Assembly (NCBI GenBank): GCA_035926095.1
Contig: JAVRQT010000003.1
Span: 434,001-498,000 of the forward strand
Length of the DNA stretch: 64,000 bases
Direction of reading: 5' to 3'
From: Elasticomyces elasticus
Taxonomy: Eukaryota > Ascomycota > Dothideomycetes > Mycosphaerellales > Teratosphaeriaceae
Shown piece after piece: positions 52,706-62,790 of this stretch (within the stretch, counting starts at the first letter, position 1; each line of letters opens with the position of its first letter). The notes under the pieces are model-generated. The model was not told the origin of the DNA, did not search any database, and saw only the letters and a list, made by a program, of their open reading frames with translations. Both the position numbers and the translations under genes were made by a program.

Positions 52706-54154
52706 ATGGCCGTCTCGCAGATCGAGGAGAAGATCTTAGGCAGGCTGGCCAAACACACGGCACCTTCGAACCCACTGCTATCGGCATCTTTGTACCAAGT
52801 GCTCGGCTTGTCAATACTGCTCTCGCGGAAACTGCACAAAGCACGGCGAGTCCGGCGTCTGGACGTTACACGTGACACAAGGTCGTTACAGCTATACCAC
52901 CAGATCGTTTGGCTTGCGCGGGAAGGACTGTCTATCACCGAAGTGTACATCCTGCCTTACTGCCAGGATGGCGAGCAGGGACCAGAATGCCGCGTGATGG
53001 CGGCGAAGCTACGAGCGTCGCTCTACCATGTCTTTTGTCTATTCCATAATAATCCGCCCATCAGTACCATCAGTCCGCGATCACAAGAGACAAAATCATC
53101 GCCGTCCAGCGGGCGAACACAGAAAGGGGACAATGGAGGACAGCCACGACGCTCTCCGGGAAAGTCGCCCCGAAGTACGAAAGAGGGTAGCGAGAAACGC
53201 CGAAGGGCTGGAAGTTCCGGCTTTCGCGATCCAGTACCTTCGATGGTGTCCGAGGCGTCATATGTGACGAATCCCTACGCTGGACCTGCGCAGACGTCGC
53301 CGCCGCCTGGTCCCCCTCCTCCCATACCAATCGAAGCACGACGGACACCGACACGACCGCCTGGCCTAGCGCCCATCAACATAACCGCAGCTCAAGCGTA
53401 TGCCTCGTTCTTGTTACCACCACTCAACTTCATTCCGATGACAGAAGAGCATTTCGATACCGCCCAGCACCTCGCAAACTCGCTTCTTCCACCCGCCAAT
53501 GCCCTTCGACTATCGATCGCGCTTGAGCACTCGGCATTTTTGTGGGAGTGCGGAAAGCAGTATGAAAGATCTGTGAGGTTGGCTGGAAGAGCCGTGCGGA
53601 CAGTCTACGACTCTCAAGAAGGCCTGGATGACGAGGAGTTTGCAGATGCTTCTGCTTTGGTACAGAATCTTGCTGCTATTGTCAAGCGAGGCAAGACTGA
53701 AGGGACTCAGCAGTCGAGTCAGGAAACACTCGCGAGTCCCCATCAGCCTACGGTTCATCGTATAGATCGCACGATTGCCGTCAGTCCGACTAATAGAACG
53801 ACAAGCACGCAATCTCCTTTCGACAGAGGATCGCTACTGCGCACACCAGAGCGCCTCTCGACTGTTGCAGAAGATGTGTCCGCTGAGGCACTTAGCTCTA
53901 CTCACACGTTGGCTGCGCTTGATCCGCCAGTATCGCGCTTGAGTAGTCGTAGCGGGAAAGGCAAAGCTGCCTCAATTACCTCTGATAAAGCAGCGAAGAG
54001 GCGAGCAGTGGAACAGGCAGAGGAGATACATAGACGGACTAGCGCCAGTGACAAGGGCAAGGATGCTGGCCAGCAGACTGCACAGTCGGACGGGTATGTG
54101 AGAAGTTTCATCCCAAAGGCCACTGGGCGAAAGCGTAACGGCGGTAACGGATGA
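52706..54154 (+). CDS. Divergent 14-3-3-like protein with basic/disordered insert
   Basis: One exon of 482 aa. The N-terminal 120 residues are helical (KILGRLAKHTAPSNPLLSAS, YQVLGLSILLSRKLHKARRV, LYHQIVWLAREGLSITEVY) and end with CRVMAAKLRASLYHVFCLFH. A Ser/Pro/Lys-rich linker runs from about 128 to 215. A second helical part (about 215-335) contains PANALRLSIALEHSAFLWEC and RSVRLAGRAVRTVYDSQEGL followed by DDEEFADASALVQNLAAIV. This last part resembles helices 8-9 of 14-3-3 proteins, where a similar LGLALNFSVFYYE...A..LA..AFDDAI pattern occurs. The tail is Ser/Thr/Lys-rich. I call it 14-3-3-like because of the second half; the typical phosphopeptide-binding Lys/Arg/Arg/Tyr set is not clearly kept. 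Function unknown. Confidence 0.7.
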   Translation: MAVSQIEEKILGRLAKHTAPSNPLLSASLYQVLGLSILLSRKLHKARRVRRLDVTRDTRSLQLYHQIVWLAREGLSITEVYILPYCQDGEQGPECRVMAAKLRASLYHVFCLFHNNPPISTISPRSQETKSSPSSGRTQKGDNGGQPRRSPGKSPRSTKEGSEKRRRAGSSGFRDPVPSMVSEASYVTNPYAGPAQTSPPPGPPPPIPIEARRTPTRPPGLAPINITAAQAYASFLLPPLNFIPMTEEHFDTAQHLANSLLPPANALRLSIALEHSAFLWECGKQYERSVRLAGRAVRTVYDSQEGLDDEEFADASALVQNLAAIVKRGKTEGTQQSSQETLASPHQPTVHRIDRTIAVSPTNRTTSTQSPFDRGSLLRTPERLSTVAEDVSAEALSSTHTLAALDPPVSRLSSRSGKGKAASITSDKAAKRRAVEQAEEIHRRTSASDKGKDAGQQTAQSDGYVRSFIPKATGRKRNGGNG

Positions 54155-54515
54155 GAACAGAATACCATTGCGACCTGCGAACCAGACGAAGCTCATTACG
54201 AGGGACTACAGTGTTCGAACAAGCGCGGATGAGAGGCGTTATGCTATTCTGACGGCGCTGAAGATCATCACGTCTGTCTCCGAGGGTCTAAAACACGGCA
54301 ATAGCACCGGAGTGTGGCGATTAATGTAATCATGTACAGAATGTCATCCTCAGCCCGTCACTCCAAATTGATGTGCCTATCTCACATGCGAGCGTGTAGA
54401 GTGTGCGCACTGTGGACTCAGGTAGAACTCCTCGTATTAGCATCAGTAATTAGGTACAAGTAGTTTCAACCGTCAGAAGTAGTCTCAATTGTCAGCACCT
54501 TCCTCGCCCTCCCTC
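54155..54515. terminator. Convergent 3' region
   Basis: A 361-bp tail-to-tail gap between the 14-3-3-like gene (+) and the SOD stalk ORF (-). No gene seen. Confidence 0.4.
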
Positions 54516-56642
54516 TCACAACATCATCCCAAGCCCTGCCACAACACCCATCGCAATCTCAAACATTGATGGACGTCGCTGGAACGCAGACCCATCTGAT
54601 GGTGGTGGTGTATCCGGGTTCGCTGGTGGCGTTGCCGGAACCGGCGCGTCAGACGTTGGCGTGGGCGCATCAGACGTGGGAACATCAGTGGGTGCGTCTG
54701 TCGGTGCAACTGACGTGGGCGCATCGGTGGGCGCATCGGTGGCGCCAGGAAGGATTGTGGTGGTTGAAGCTGTTGGTAGGAGGTCAGTATCGATCGACGG
54801 GGTGGTCTCGATCGTCAACAGCGAAGTTATTCCGTCGGGCAGAGTGGTCGTCAATGTGGTCAGTTCTGGCAGTATTGTGGTGATTGAGGTCGCACCAGGC
54901 AGCAGCGGTAAGGTGGTCGTCAAGAGCGAAGTCACCCCGTTCGGCAAGGTACTAGTCAATGTAGACAACTGCGGCTGTAAAGTGGTGATCGAAGTCGCAC
55001 CAGGCCCCAGTGGTAAGGTGGTCGTGAACTTGGAGGCCACGCCTAGCAGTGCAATGGTGGTCGGCGTCTGCGGGAGTGTTGTCGTCTGCGTATGGCTACC
55101 CATCACCCAGCTGGTCACTTTGCCAATCCAGCCCAGAGTTTTGTTTTGAGACATCGTCGTTGTCCAGGTCGAGCCCGGCGCAGCAGCCGAGAAAGTCGCC
55201 ACTGTGGTCACATAGCCGGTCGATGTACTGACAATAGTTCGCGTGATTTTGACTTGCGTCGGAACTTTACCTGTCGAGGTGTCGCGGACTGTAGTCGCAG
55301 GAACCGCAAGAACTTCAAGGGTGGCCGTGGGCGTTGGATGTGCGCTGATAGTTGTTGTTGTTTTGCTGATTTGCGAGGGGCCCAGCGGCTTCTGCGTGAC
55401 GGTCTTCGAGGAAAGCTGACCGCTTAGCTGACCGCTGATTGTGGTTGTGATGGTTGAGCCGTGGCTAGACGGTCCTGGACCGACCAAGACAGTCACCAAT
55501 GTAGTGACTGCTGACACACCAGCAGGCAAAGTCGAGGTTGCTGGATTGGCGTACGTTATGGTGCCAGGGACTGTTTGAGTGACAGTGGCAATCACGTTCG
55601 TGCCCGGTGGCGCGCTCTGAACCACTATGGCCACTGTCACAGTAGGCGGCTGAGCATCATTCAGGCCTGGTGTGTAGTTCGGCACAACTCCTGGATATGA
55701 GATTGTGGTGGTGGTACCCGGGGCTGGGCCAGCTGGCGCTGGAGGAGCGACCACAACAGGAGCCGGCTGATTCGACGTAGCAGGCGGCTTGTCTGTGTAG
55801 ACGGTTGTAGCTGCAGCAGGAGGTTTGTCCGTGAGTACAGTGGTGGCACTCTACGCCGTTGTCGTCTGCACGACTGTCGATGGGTTCGACGATCCAGCAC
55901 CGTTCGCCGAAGGAGCCTGACCAGCTTGACCAGTAGGACCAGCAACCGGAATCACGACGGATGAAACACCATTACCACTCGCACCAGGGGAATACTGACC
56001 AGGTATGGTAAAGTTTGCGCATGTTATCCGTGTCTTGTTCGCAAAGTGAATGACAATGCTCCGATTACCCATGAACGCCGGCGTACCGGGTTGAGTGGAG
56101 ATATACTTGTCGATGTAGCTGTATGCAAGTCAGCAGCGAGTCACATATTCACTTTAAATCTCGACTTACTTCGCCGTCAAGCTTGTGCCGTTGATCTTAT
56201 AATGCTTTCCAGAAAGATCGCCCACTTGGCAGTCTTCGGGCTTTGAGGCGTTGCAAGTCACAGCCTCGGTGACATTGTATGGGTCGAGGTGGGCGCCGGT
56301 GGTGGTACAATTGCCTGTCGAGTCGACGGGGTTGACGTGGATGTGGTACACTTGAGACGATAAGTCAGTAATACTTTACGATTACGTCTTGGCTCAAGAC
56401 TTACGAAACGGGCCTCCTGAAGAAGGGAGGTTGTTTATGCTGATCTGCACGTCTACGCCGTTGCCATCGGGCATTGAGCTGACCACGACGTTGCCATTGG
56501 GCAGGCTGCCATTATTCGGGAGTGTTGCGATGTACTGTGCACCGCCGGGATTGCCTGTGACTTCTGGGGCTGTGGTGGATTGGGCGAGGGTCGCAGGGAG
56601 GAGGATGGCGAGGGCACCAGTGGCGAGCGCTGAGGTCCGCAT
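54516..56642 (-). CDS. Cell-surface Cu-only superoxide dismutase with long stalk, interrupted by an in-frame TAG
   Basis: Secreted enzyme that removes superoxide at the cell surface. Three exons (56642-56405, 56350-56170, 56118-54516) form one frame of 674 codons, broken by a TAG at 55853-55851, so the first product is 228 aa. The signal peptide RTSALATGALAILLPATLAQ is followed by the SOD fold. The copper ligands match the fungal Cu-only SOD5 type: H-x-H in YHIHVNPV, a third His 16 residues later in GAHLDP, and a fourth in SIVIHF; no zinc-site set is seen. After the TAG the same frame goes on for 444 codons of Thr/Ser/Pro-rich stalk (two related DKPPA units, 33-residue LPxGxTSxLTTTLP-like repeats, TDAPT runs). 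It ends in a hydrophobic tail fitting a GPI signal (FEIAMGVVAGLGMML). The mature protein would lose its wall anchor unless the stop is read through, spliced out or an error. Confidence 0.83.
54600..54760 (-). repeat. TDAPT low-complexity coding repeat
   Basis: Short repeats of Thr-Asp-Ala-Pro-Thr type inside the stalk of the SOD gene, followed by a Pro-rich stretch before the GPI signal. Coding microsatellite-like sequence, probably variable in length. Confidence 0.6.
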
Positions 56643-57187
56643 GTCGAGTGATGCGAGTCTGCCGGTTGCTTCAAGCCGTGAGTGATGTTGGATCTCGACG
56701 TGAGGTTTGGTGTATGCTTCGACAAGGTGTTCTGGAAGGTGTGAGGAATGTGAATGATGTCAAAGGTAAACAGCAGCTGAATAGCCAATGCCCGCACTAG
56801 CTTGCTGCTGTAGTGAAGGTAGGGAGTTCAAGAGTAAATGCAGAGTATGTCGTGATCGAAGAGGTGCGTGGGGAGTTTGTGAAGTGAAGGATGGCGCCAT
56901 GTCGCGTGCAGAGGAAGTGCAACAAGCAACAGTCGACGGGAAGCGGGTACCCGTGTTGTACGAGCAGGTGCTACCGAACGGAAACGGCGACTTGCGGCTA
57001 CGCACTTGGCGCAAACGCTGTTCGTGCGCGCATCGAGACACTTTAAAGTTTGGTGAGTTTGTGTTGTTGGCAGCATGCTTGGTGCGACACCATTGTCCGC
57101 CGCCTGGATCCAAAGGCTGGAGGCTTCGCCATATCTCAGCAGGATTTCTAACGGATCAAGATAATAGAAGGGCGAGTCTGAATACAC
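56643..57187. other. Intergenic region, SOD promoter and Fox2-like 3' end
   Basis: Promoter and leader of the SOD gene. The right end is the 3' UTR of the Fox2-like gene. ORFs on both strands (e.g. 56788-57255) have no family features. Confidence 0.45.
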
Positions 57188-59318
57188 TCATATCTTCGCT
57201 CGTTCCTTGCGCGGAGCCAACTGCTTGTTCATGCTGCGTTCAATGTTGGCCATGAACCACTTACTGCCATCTTCGGGAGTTTCTGGGTTATCTGCCTGGT
57301 CATTGAAGTCGCAGATCAGGCCAAAGACCTAGACAGCATGTTAGCAATTATACAACTAGGACATCCATGTTACATACATCGCGCACGGCTTCTGGCGCCG
57401 GCACGCCCTCGTGATGTGGGAAGTCGTATCCTCTGGTACGCTGCCATCTCGTTGCAGCGAACCAGCCAGTACCGGCTTCATAAATGCCTCCCGTAGGGTC
57501 GGGACATCGATCGCTGGATAGCAATGCTACTAGCGGCGCGACGAAATCCGGCGACATTGCTTGAACCTCCTCCTCTGGTCGTACAGTTCTGGTCATGTTC
57601 GTACCCGCACTGGGGGCTACAGCGTTCACATAAATATTATACTTCGCGCCTTCGCGAGCCGCTGTCTTCGTGAGACCAAGCATGCCAGTTTTCTAACCTT
57701 GTCAGCTATGGTACGCACAGAGTAACGACAGACGTACTGCTGCAGCATAGTTCGCTTGTCCAAAGTTGCCATAAATCCCGCTGGTAGAGGTGATATTGAC
57801 GATTCGACCGTACCTGACAGAGCACCAGTCAGTGTGTTCATGATAAGCTAGAGAAAACATACTTCTGTTTCAACATGTGCGGCCAGGCAGCCTTCGTAAT
57901 CTGGTACGTCCCACGGAGATGTACACTGATGACTGGATCCCACAGCTCGCTCGTCATGTTTGCGAAGGCCTTATCTCTGAGGATGCCGGCATTATTTATG
58001 ACAATATCGATGCGACCGTATCGATCAATCACTGCCTTGACGACTGTAGCACCGTTCTCGACTGTCGTGGTCTCGGCAATGGCCTCACCACCATCACTTC
58101 GGATCTGCTCAGCAACCTTCTCCGCGCCCTTGATGTCATTCACCACGACCTTCGCACCCAGTTTGGCGAATAGGTAGGCATATGATCGGCCCAGGCCCTC
58201 CCCACCGCCTGTCACGAGAGCGACCTTGCCCGTGAAATCGAAGTTTTCTCCAGGATCGTTGCGTGGTAGCTTGAGAGCCTCATGTAATAGTGCCATACTG
58301 TCAGCCACCTGGACAATGTCAGCACTCGTTCCAACCTTAAGTCCGGAACACTTACAGAGTTGGGATGTTCTGCGTCTGTGAAGTCTCGAACTTTCGGCCA
58401 ACCTTGAAGCAGTGCACCAGGAGTAAGACTGTCGTCCGCTCTGAGTATCAATCCTTTTGAGCGCTCCCAACGAATCTTTGCAAAGTGACCAGCAGCAGCC
58501 TCGAAGATGCTGCCAGTCTCCTTGTTTGATGTGTGCACAAGTGTAGCAACCAGAGGTACAACCCATGTTGGTGCCATTACGTTCATCATCTCAGGTGGCC
58601 ATACCGTTGCGGTCAGACGACTCGCGGCGCCAGGCGTAAGCACATTAGCAGTAATGTTGTAATTCCCACCCTCCTTCGCTAGCGTCTCTGTGAGACCAAC
58701 GAGCGCGAACTTGGCGGCAGCTGTATATTGTCAGTCGAGATCGTGGCTAGAAGAAGTGTTTGAGGGCTTTGCTTGCCGTAGTTCGCCTGACCGAAAGCCC
58801 CGAACAAACCGGAAGATGAAGAGGTATTGATGACTCTGCCGTAACGCTGTTTGCGGAAATGTGGCCATGCAGCTCGAGTCGTCTTGTAGGCTCCGGTCAG
58901 ATGGACAGCCATGATGATATCCCAGTCGGCATCCGTCATGTTCTTGATCGTAATGTCACGCAAAATGCCCGCGTTATTGATCAAGACATCGATGCGCTTA
59001 AAGTGTTTGATTGCCGTGTCGATAATCTTGTCGCCTTGCTCGACATTGTTGTAGTCGGCTACAGCGTTGCCGCCAGCCTTCTTGATCTCATTGACGACCT
59101 CATCGGCAGCCTGGCAGTACACTCAGTTGAAAATAAAGCAAGGCATAGCAGTATAAAATTACCTTCGAAGCTCCTACGCCATGCCGTGAGCCACCAAGAT
59201 CGTTTACGACTACCTTTGCACCTCGTGAGGCGAAGAGCTTGGCATATTCCCGCCCTAATCCTGCGCCAGCACCAGTGATCACCACTACTTGGTCGTCGTA
59301 TCTCAGTTCGTTGGTCAT
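57188..59318 (-). CDS. Fox2-like tandem short-chain dehydrogenase lacking the hydratase domain
   Basis: Resembles the dehydrogenase half of the peroxisomal multifunctional enzyme (Fox2/MFE-2), oxidising (3R)-hydroxyacyl-CoA. Seven exons: 59318-59163, 59110-58777, 58720-58356, 58308-57863, 57813-57738, 57692-57378, 57328-57188. Total 610 aa, against about 900 for Fox2. SDR 1 (about 1-300) has VVITGAGAGLGREYAKLFAS, NNAGILRDITIKNM, and SSSSGLFGAFGQANYA, then AAAKFALVG. SDR 2 (about 320-565) has VALVTGGGEGLGRSYAYLFA, NNAGILRDKAFANM, STSGIYGNFGQANYAAAK. In both the active-site Tyr and Lys read NYAAAK. The protein stops after a short linker, with no MaoC/hot-dog domain. The C-terminal tripeptide AKI is a known PTS1 variant (C. 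tropicalis Fox2 ends in AKI). The second intron (58776-58721) is GC..AG, with a GCAAGC donor. Confidence 0.9.
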
Positions 59319-59421
59319 CGTGAGAGGCTGTTCAGCTTTTCAACAGCCACAGACTCGAGAAGCCTGATCTAAGCTCTCGTGGTGGTCTTCCTACCTGGTG
59401 CGGGGAATACTTGCAGTAGCG

Positions 59422-59487
59422 GAGTAAGCCGAGGTGCTGGTACACAGAGCACTACCTAGACCATGTCAATGTTGAGAGATGGAATGT
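59422..59487. repeat. 66-bp element, copy A
   Basis: Ungapped direct copy of 60634-60699 with 61 of 66 bases identical; all five differences are transitions. It lies 104-169 bp upstream of the Fox2-like start codon (minus strand), i.e. in its promoter. Confidence 0.9.
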
Positions 59488-59545
59488 GTATGCTAACTGC
59501 CTTGCGAAGTTCGTGTTCCGTACGATGTTATACCGGGCGTACTGA

Positions 59546-60554
59546 CTAGGACTTGGCGGTGTCGGTAGAAAGCATTGCTACAACGGACTCCTTAATCTCG
59601 TCGTCTTCGAGTGTGTTTATGTTGGATTCTGTAGACGTCATCTTGTCGTGGAGATTCGGGACCTCAGACCCTTCTACTGCACTCGATGCCACGGACTCTT
59701 CAGTAAGCAATCGAGGGTCGATATTGTCTAGTCCGGGCGACGGCTGTGGCTTGTGTACTGTATGCCGTGACACGGACGGGCTCAGCGGGAGATTAGTACT
59801 TAAAATGCCCAATGGGACTCTTGTTGGCAGGGTGGACACTATTGGTTCGGGTACTGGATCGCCAGTATCAGTGAAGACGCCAGGGATCGCAAATTTGGGC
59901 AGCGTCTTGTGGTTCGCTTTGGCTGCAGCGCGGGCCGCGTAGAAGTCAATGGCAGAGTTCCCGGCATAGGCTCGTGACAAGCCACTGGCAGCTGCTTGCA
60001 CGCTGTGGCCAAGACTGTCTTTCAAGTTGTCGGCATTGAACCCGGGTCTATCTTCGGCATTGACGGCGGTCTTGGGCAGAGATGCGATGTCCCGGGCGGC
60101 TCCAGACCGTAGGGCATGTGAGTGAACGCGACCGATGAGATCAGACACCACCCCCATGCGCTTGATGGTATCGTTCACCTGGTCTGTCCCAGCAGGCTTG
60201 TCGAGCGCAAGTTTGTGTCTAGACAATTCGACTTGTGCGAGGACCGGTCTATTTGGATACGTCCAAACAATCTTCTGCTGTGGTTGTTGTGCTGCGTGTG
60301 CAAGTATGTTTTGCAGCCGGTACCCGCCGCCTGTACGTACGAGCGTGTTCTGACGGAAACTGTCGAAGCGATTTACCTACGAGGCAGTATTAGCACCTCG
60401 AAATAGGCGGGAACCATCTCCTAGCTGTCTCTGATGTGCATAGGCTTACCCACATATCCTGGAGTTTCCGAGTTCCAGGCGAACTATAGCTATACTTCAT
60501 CCCCTTAATGTATTTCTTCGTGCTCAGTCTATCTTCCGCAGCAGTGGCACGCAT
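59546..60554 (-). CDS. Hypothetical protein between the two 66-bp copies
   Basis: No named family. Two exons (60554-60450, 60376-59546; 73-nt intron) give 311 aa. The N-terminal part is basic and helical (ATAAEDRLSTKKYIKGMKYS, then SPGTRKLQDMWVNRFDSFRQ), which vaguely recalls the N-terminal SAM-like part of tyrosine-recombinase-type fungal proteins; I cannot support that call. The rest is Pro/Ser-rich. The open frame continues upstream of the ATG at 60554 (to about 60630) with protein-like sequence (DHVNADEEPRRNPHAGKATI), so the true start or a further 5' exon may lie there. The gene is enclosed by the two 66-bp copies, and its own ATG is about 80 bp from copy B. Confidence 0.55.
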
Positions 60555-60892
60555 GCGTTCAATCGTGGCCTTGCCGGCGTGAGGGTTACGGCGTGGCTCC
60601 TCGTCGGCGTTGACATGGTCTGACGAGTTGAAAGAGCAAGCTGAGGTGCTGGTACACAGAGCACTGCCTAAACCATATCAATGTTGAGAGATGGAATGTA
60701 TTTCTTATAGTGTATGGGCCGTTCGGGGTCTTACTATCGGTGAGCACGTTGAAGATGGTATCCATCCTACTGGGCCAACAGAGTAATTTCCGAAGCGACC
60801 TGATCGCCGGATCTGCTACTTCATTGAGTCGAGGGCATGGAAGAGTATGTGATGAGGTGTTGAGCTAGCTTTATCAGCGCAGGTATTCACAA
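60555..60892. other. Intergenic region with 66-bp copy B
   Basis: 5' region of the hypothetical gene and 3' side of hmgA. It holds copy B of the 66-bp element and protein-like sequence continuing the hypothetical gene's frame. Confidence 0.5.
60634..60699. repeat. 66-bp element, copy B
   Basis: Partner of 59422-59487 in the same orientation, spaced 1212 bp apart. Copy B is about 80-145 bp upstream of the hypothetical gene's ATG (minus strand). The match ends sharply at both sides. Confidence 0.9.
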
Positions 60893-62317
60893 TCAAGTGT
60901 AGTGCGGCACTGCTGCTTTGTTCCCAACATCGCCATTCGAGCCATTCGAAGCTCCGTTGACGATCTTCGCCGGCGTCTCTCGCTGGAAATGCGGCTTCAG
61001 AGGCGCCCAAGACTCTGCATTGTAGTCTTGCTGCACCTTTGCACACTTCTTCAAGCCCCACTCCGTCACACCCACCATGTAGCAGCTCTCGAACATGAAC
61101 GCCATGCTGCCCTCACCCACTTTCATGGGCTTCAGCTCGGCATTGCTCGCCTTTTCGTGCGTGGATGCATCTGGTCCATGTGCACTCATGACGTTGTGCA
61201 GTGAAGCGCCGGCAGGCTGGAAGCCGCCTCCAGTCTTGGCATCGTACTGTCCGTGGATGAGGCCCATGAACTCACTCATGGTATTGCGGTGGTACCAAGG
61301 CGGCCGGAAAGTGTCTTCGGCGACAAGCCAACGCGGTGGGAAGATGACGAAGTCTGCTACTGCTGTGCCAGCATGATCAGATTGTGCGGTTAGCACGGTG
61401 AAGATGGATGGGTCGGGATGGTCATATGAGATCGAGCCTATCGTGTTGAAGCGTGCCAGATCGTATTTGTATGGATAGTAGTTGCCGTGCCATGCAACGA
61501 CATCGAAGGGCGTATGCTTCTGCTTAGCAGCAAAGAGATGGCCACTGAACTTGGCTAGCAGCGTATGCTCAGTCTCCGTGTCTTCATCAAATGCTGCGAC
61601 AGGTGCCTGAAAGTCGCGAGCGTTGGCTAGACCGTTCGACCCTATAGGCCCAAGCTCTGGAAGCTCGAAGTGACCCTGATATAACTCCAGCATGTAGCCG
61701 CGTACTGGCCCTTCTGGCAGAGTAACACGATGTCTGATACCCCGAGGAATGACGCAGATCTCATTTGGTCTTACTAGCAGTCTCCCGAGTTCGGTTTGGA
61801 TGTCAAGGACACCGTGCTGCGGCACGATCAAGAGATCACCATCAGCACTGTAGAATGCCTCGTGTGCATCCATATCCTTGCCTGCTGCGAAGATGAAGAT
61901 GCCAAGTCCGCTTTTCATTGTTGGATCACCCGCGCCAGCGACCAGACGTAGACTGTGCACCCAGTCCACAGTCTCGTCCAAGTCGAAAGGATCCCATCGA
62001 AGCTGATTCGGGATCTGGTGCCAACGCTCCTTGCCATGCACTCCCGGGTTCGTGTCAAATGTGTCGGTTTCTCTTGCTTCAAACGGCTCGTGTGCTGATG
62101 CTGGGAGTATACGGTAGAGCCAAGTCTGCTGGTTCTCACGTCTCGGCGCAGTGAAGGCGGTGCCTGACAGCTTTTCATTGTACAGGCCTAGGGGAGCCTT
62201 CTGAGGGTTGTTTGCGCCGACTGGCAGAGCTCCTTTTACAGCTTCCGTCTCGTAGTAGGCATTGAAGCCATTCTGATATTGGTACTTCTCAGGGACTTTG
62301 AAGTCTGTTACAGGCAT
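60893..62317 (-). CDS. hmgA: Homogentisate 1,2-dioxygenase
   Basis: Opens the ring of homogentisate to maleylacetoacetate in tyrosine and phenylalanine breakdown; non-heme Fe(II) enzyme, cytosolic. One exon of 474 aa from the ATG at 62317 (PVTDFKVPEKYQYQNGFNAY); fungal HmgA is about 450. The iron ligands are all visible: His and Glu in YHRNTMSEFMGLI and the second His in MSAHGPDA. Other conserved strings are PRRENQQTWLYRILPSA-like near 80, IPRGIRHRVTLPEGPVRGY and TPFDVVAWHGNYYPYKYDLA. The upstream open frame has no ATG, so 62317 is the start. The C-terminus has a Gly/Asn-rich extension. Divergent with fahA, the last gene of the same pathway. Confidence 0.96.
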   Translation of the reverse strand: MPVTDFKVPEKYQYQNGFNAYYETEAVKGALPVGANNPQKAPLGLYNEKLSGTAFTAPRRENQQTWLYRILPASAHEPFEARETDTFDTNPGVHGKERWHQIPNQLRWDPFDLDETVDWVHSLRLVAGAGDPTMKSGLGIFIFAAGKDMDAHEAFYSADGDLLIVPQHGVLDIQTELGRLLVRPNEICVIPRGIRHRVTLPEGPVRGYMLELYQGHFELPELGPIGSNGLANARDFQAPVAAFDEDTETEHTLLAKFSGHLFAAKQKHTPFDVVAWHGNYYPYKYDLARFNTIGSISYDHPDPSIFTVLTAQSDHAGTAVADFVIFPPRWLVAEDTFRPPWYHRNTMSEFMGLIHGQYDAKTGGGFQPAGASLHNVMSAHGPDASTHEKASNAELKPMKVGEGSMAFMFESCYMVGVTEWGLKKCAKVQQDYNAESWAPLKPHFQRETPAKIVNGASNGSNGDVGNKAAVPHYT

Positions 62318-62790
62318 GGTTGTCGTCTGGTTGCGTGGAGTGAGGGTAAGAAGCTGACTTCGCTCAGGGTGGCTGGACTGCACGCGATATGTCTTCCACT
62401 CGCTCGCTCATCTCTCGGTCGTCGAGGCTACTTTTCACGGTGTCCATGGTACAGCTTCTCGAGCTCTGGTTCCGCGACCCAGACTGACGTGAGGAGACGA
62501 TCGTCGCCGCGTAGCTTCGTGTCAGCGGCTAGTGAAGGCTGTTAGGTGCACGGACGCCCCACAAGTATCGCGGAACCAGTGCGCGCTCGACGACTCCTCC
62601 TCCTCCTTCGACAACTATCTCAACAACAGCGCATCGGTTCCTCACCCTGTTCCGCGAGCGGAGCATTCTGCTGTGCAGTGTCTTGGAGACTGCGCGTTGC
62701 CTAGTGGCTAGCTTATCGAGCTGCGTACCCAGACAACTCATCAATTGACCTTCCTGAGTGTTTTCTTTCTGCTTAGTACTGACTTCGATA
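62318..62790. promoter_or_regulatory. Bidirectional promoter, hmgA and fahA
   Basis: A 473-bp gap between divergent start codons of two genes of one pathway, so joint control is expected (as in A. nidulans, by phenylalanine/tyrosine). No factor sites are assigned by eye. A 3' portion of an overlapping minus-strand ORF is not coding. Confidence 0.6.

Noticed and set aside
59546..60554. Calling this gene a Crypton/tyrosine-recombinase fragment
   Set aside because: Only a vague resemblance in the N-terminal helix; no catalytic R..H-x-x-R..Y set is present.
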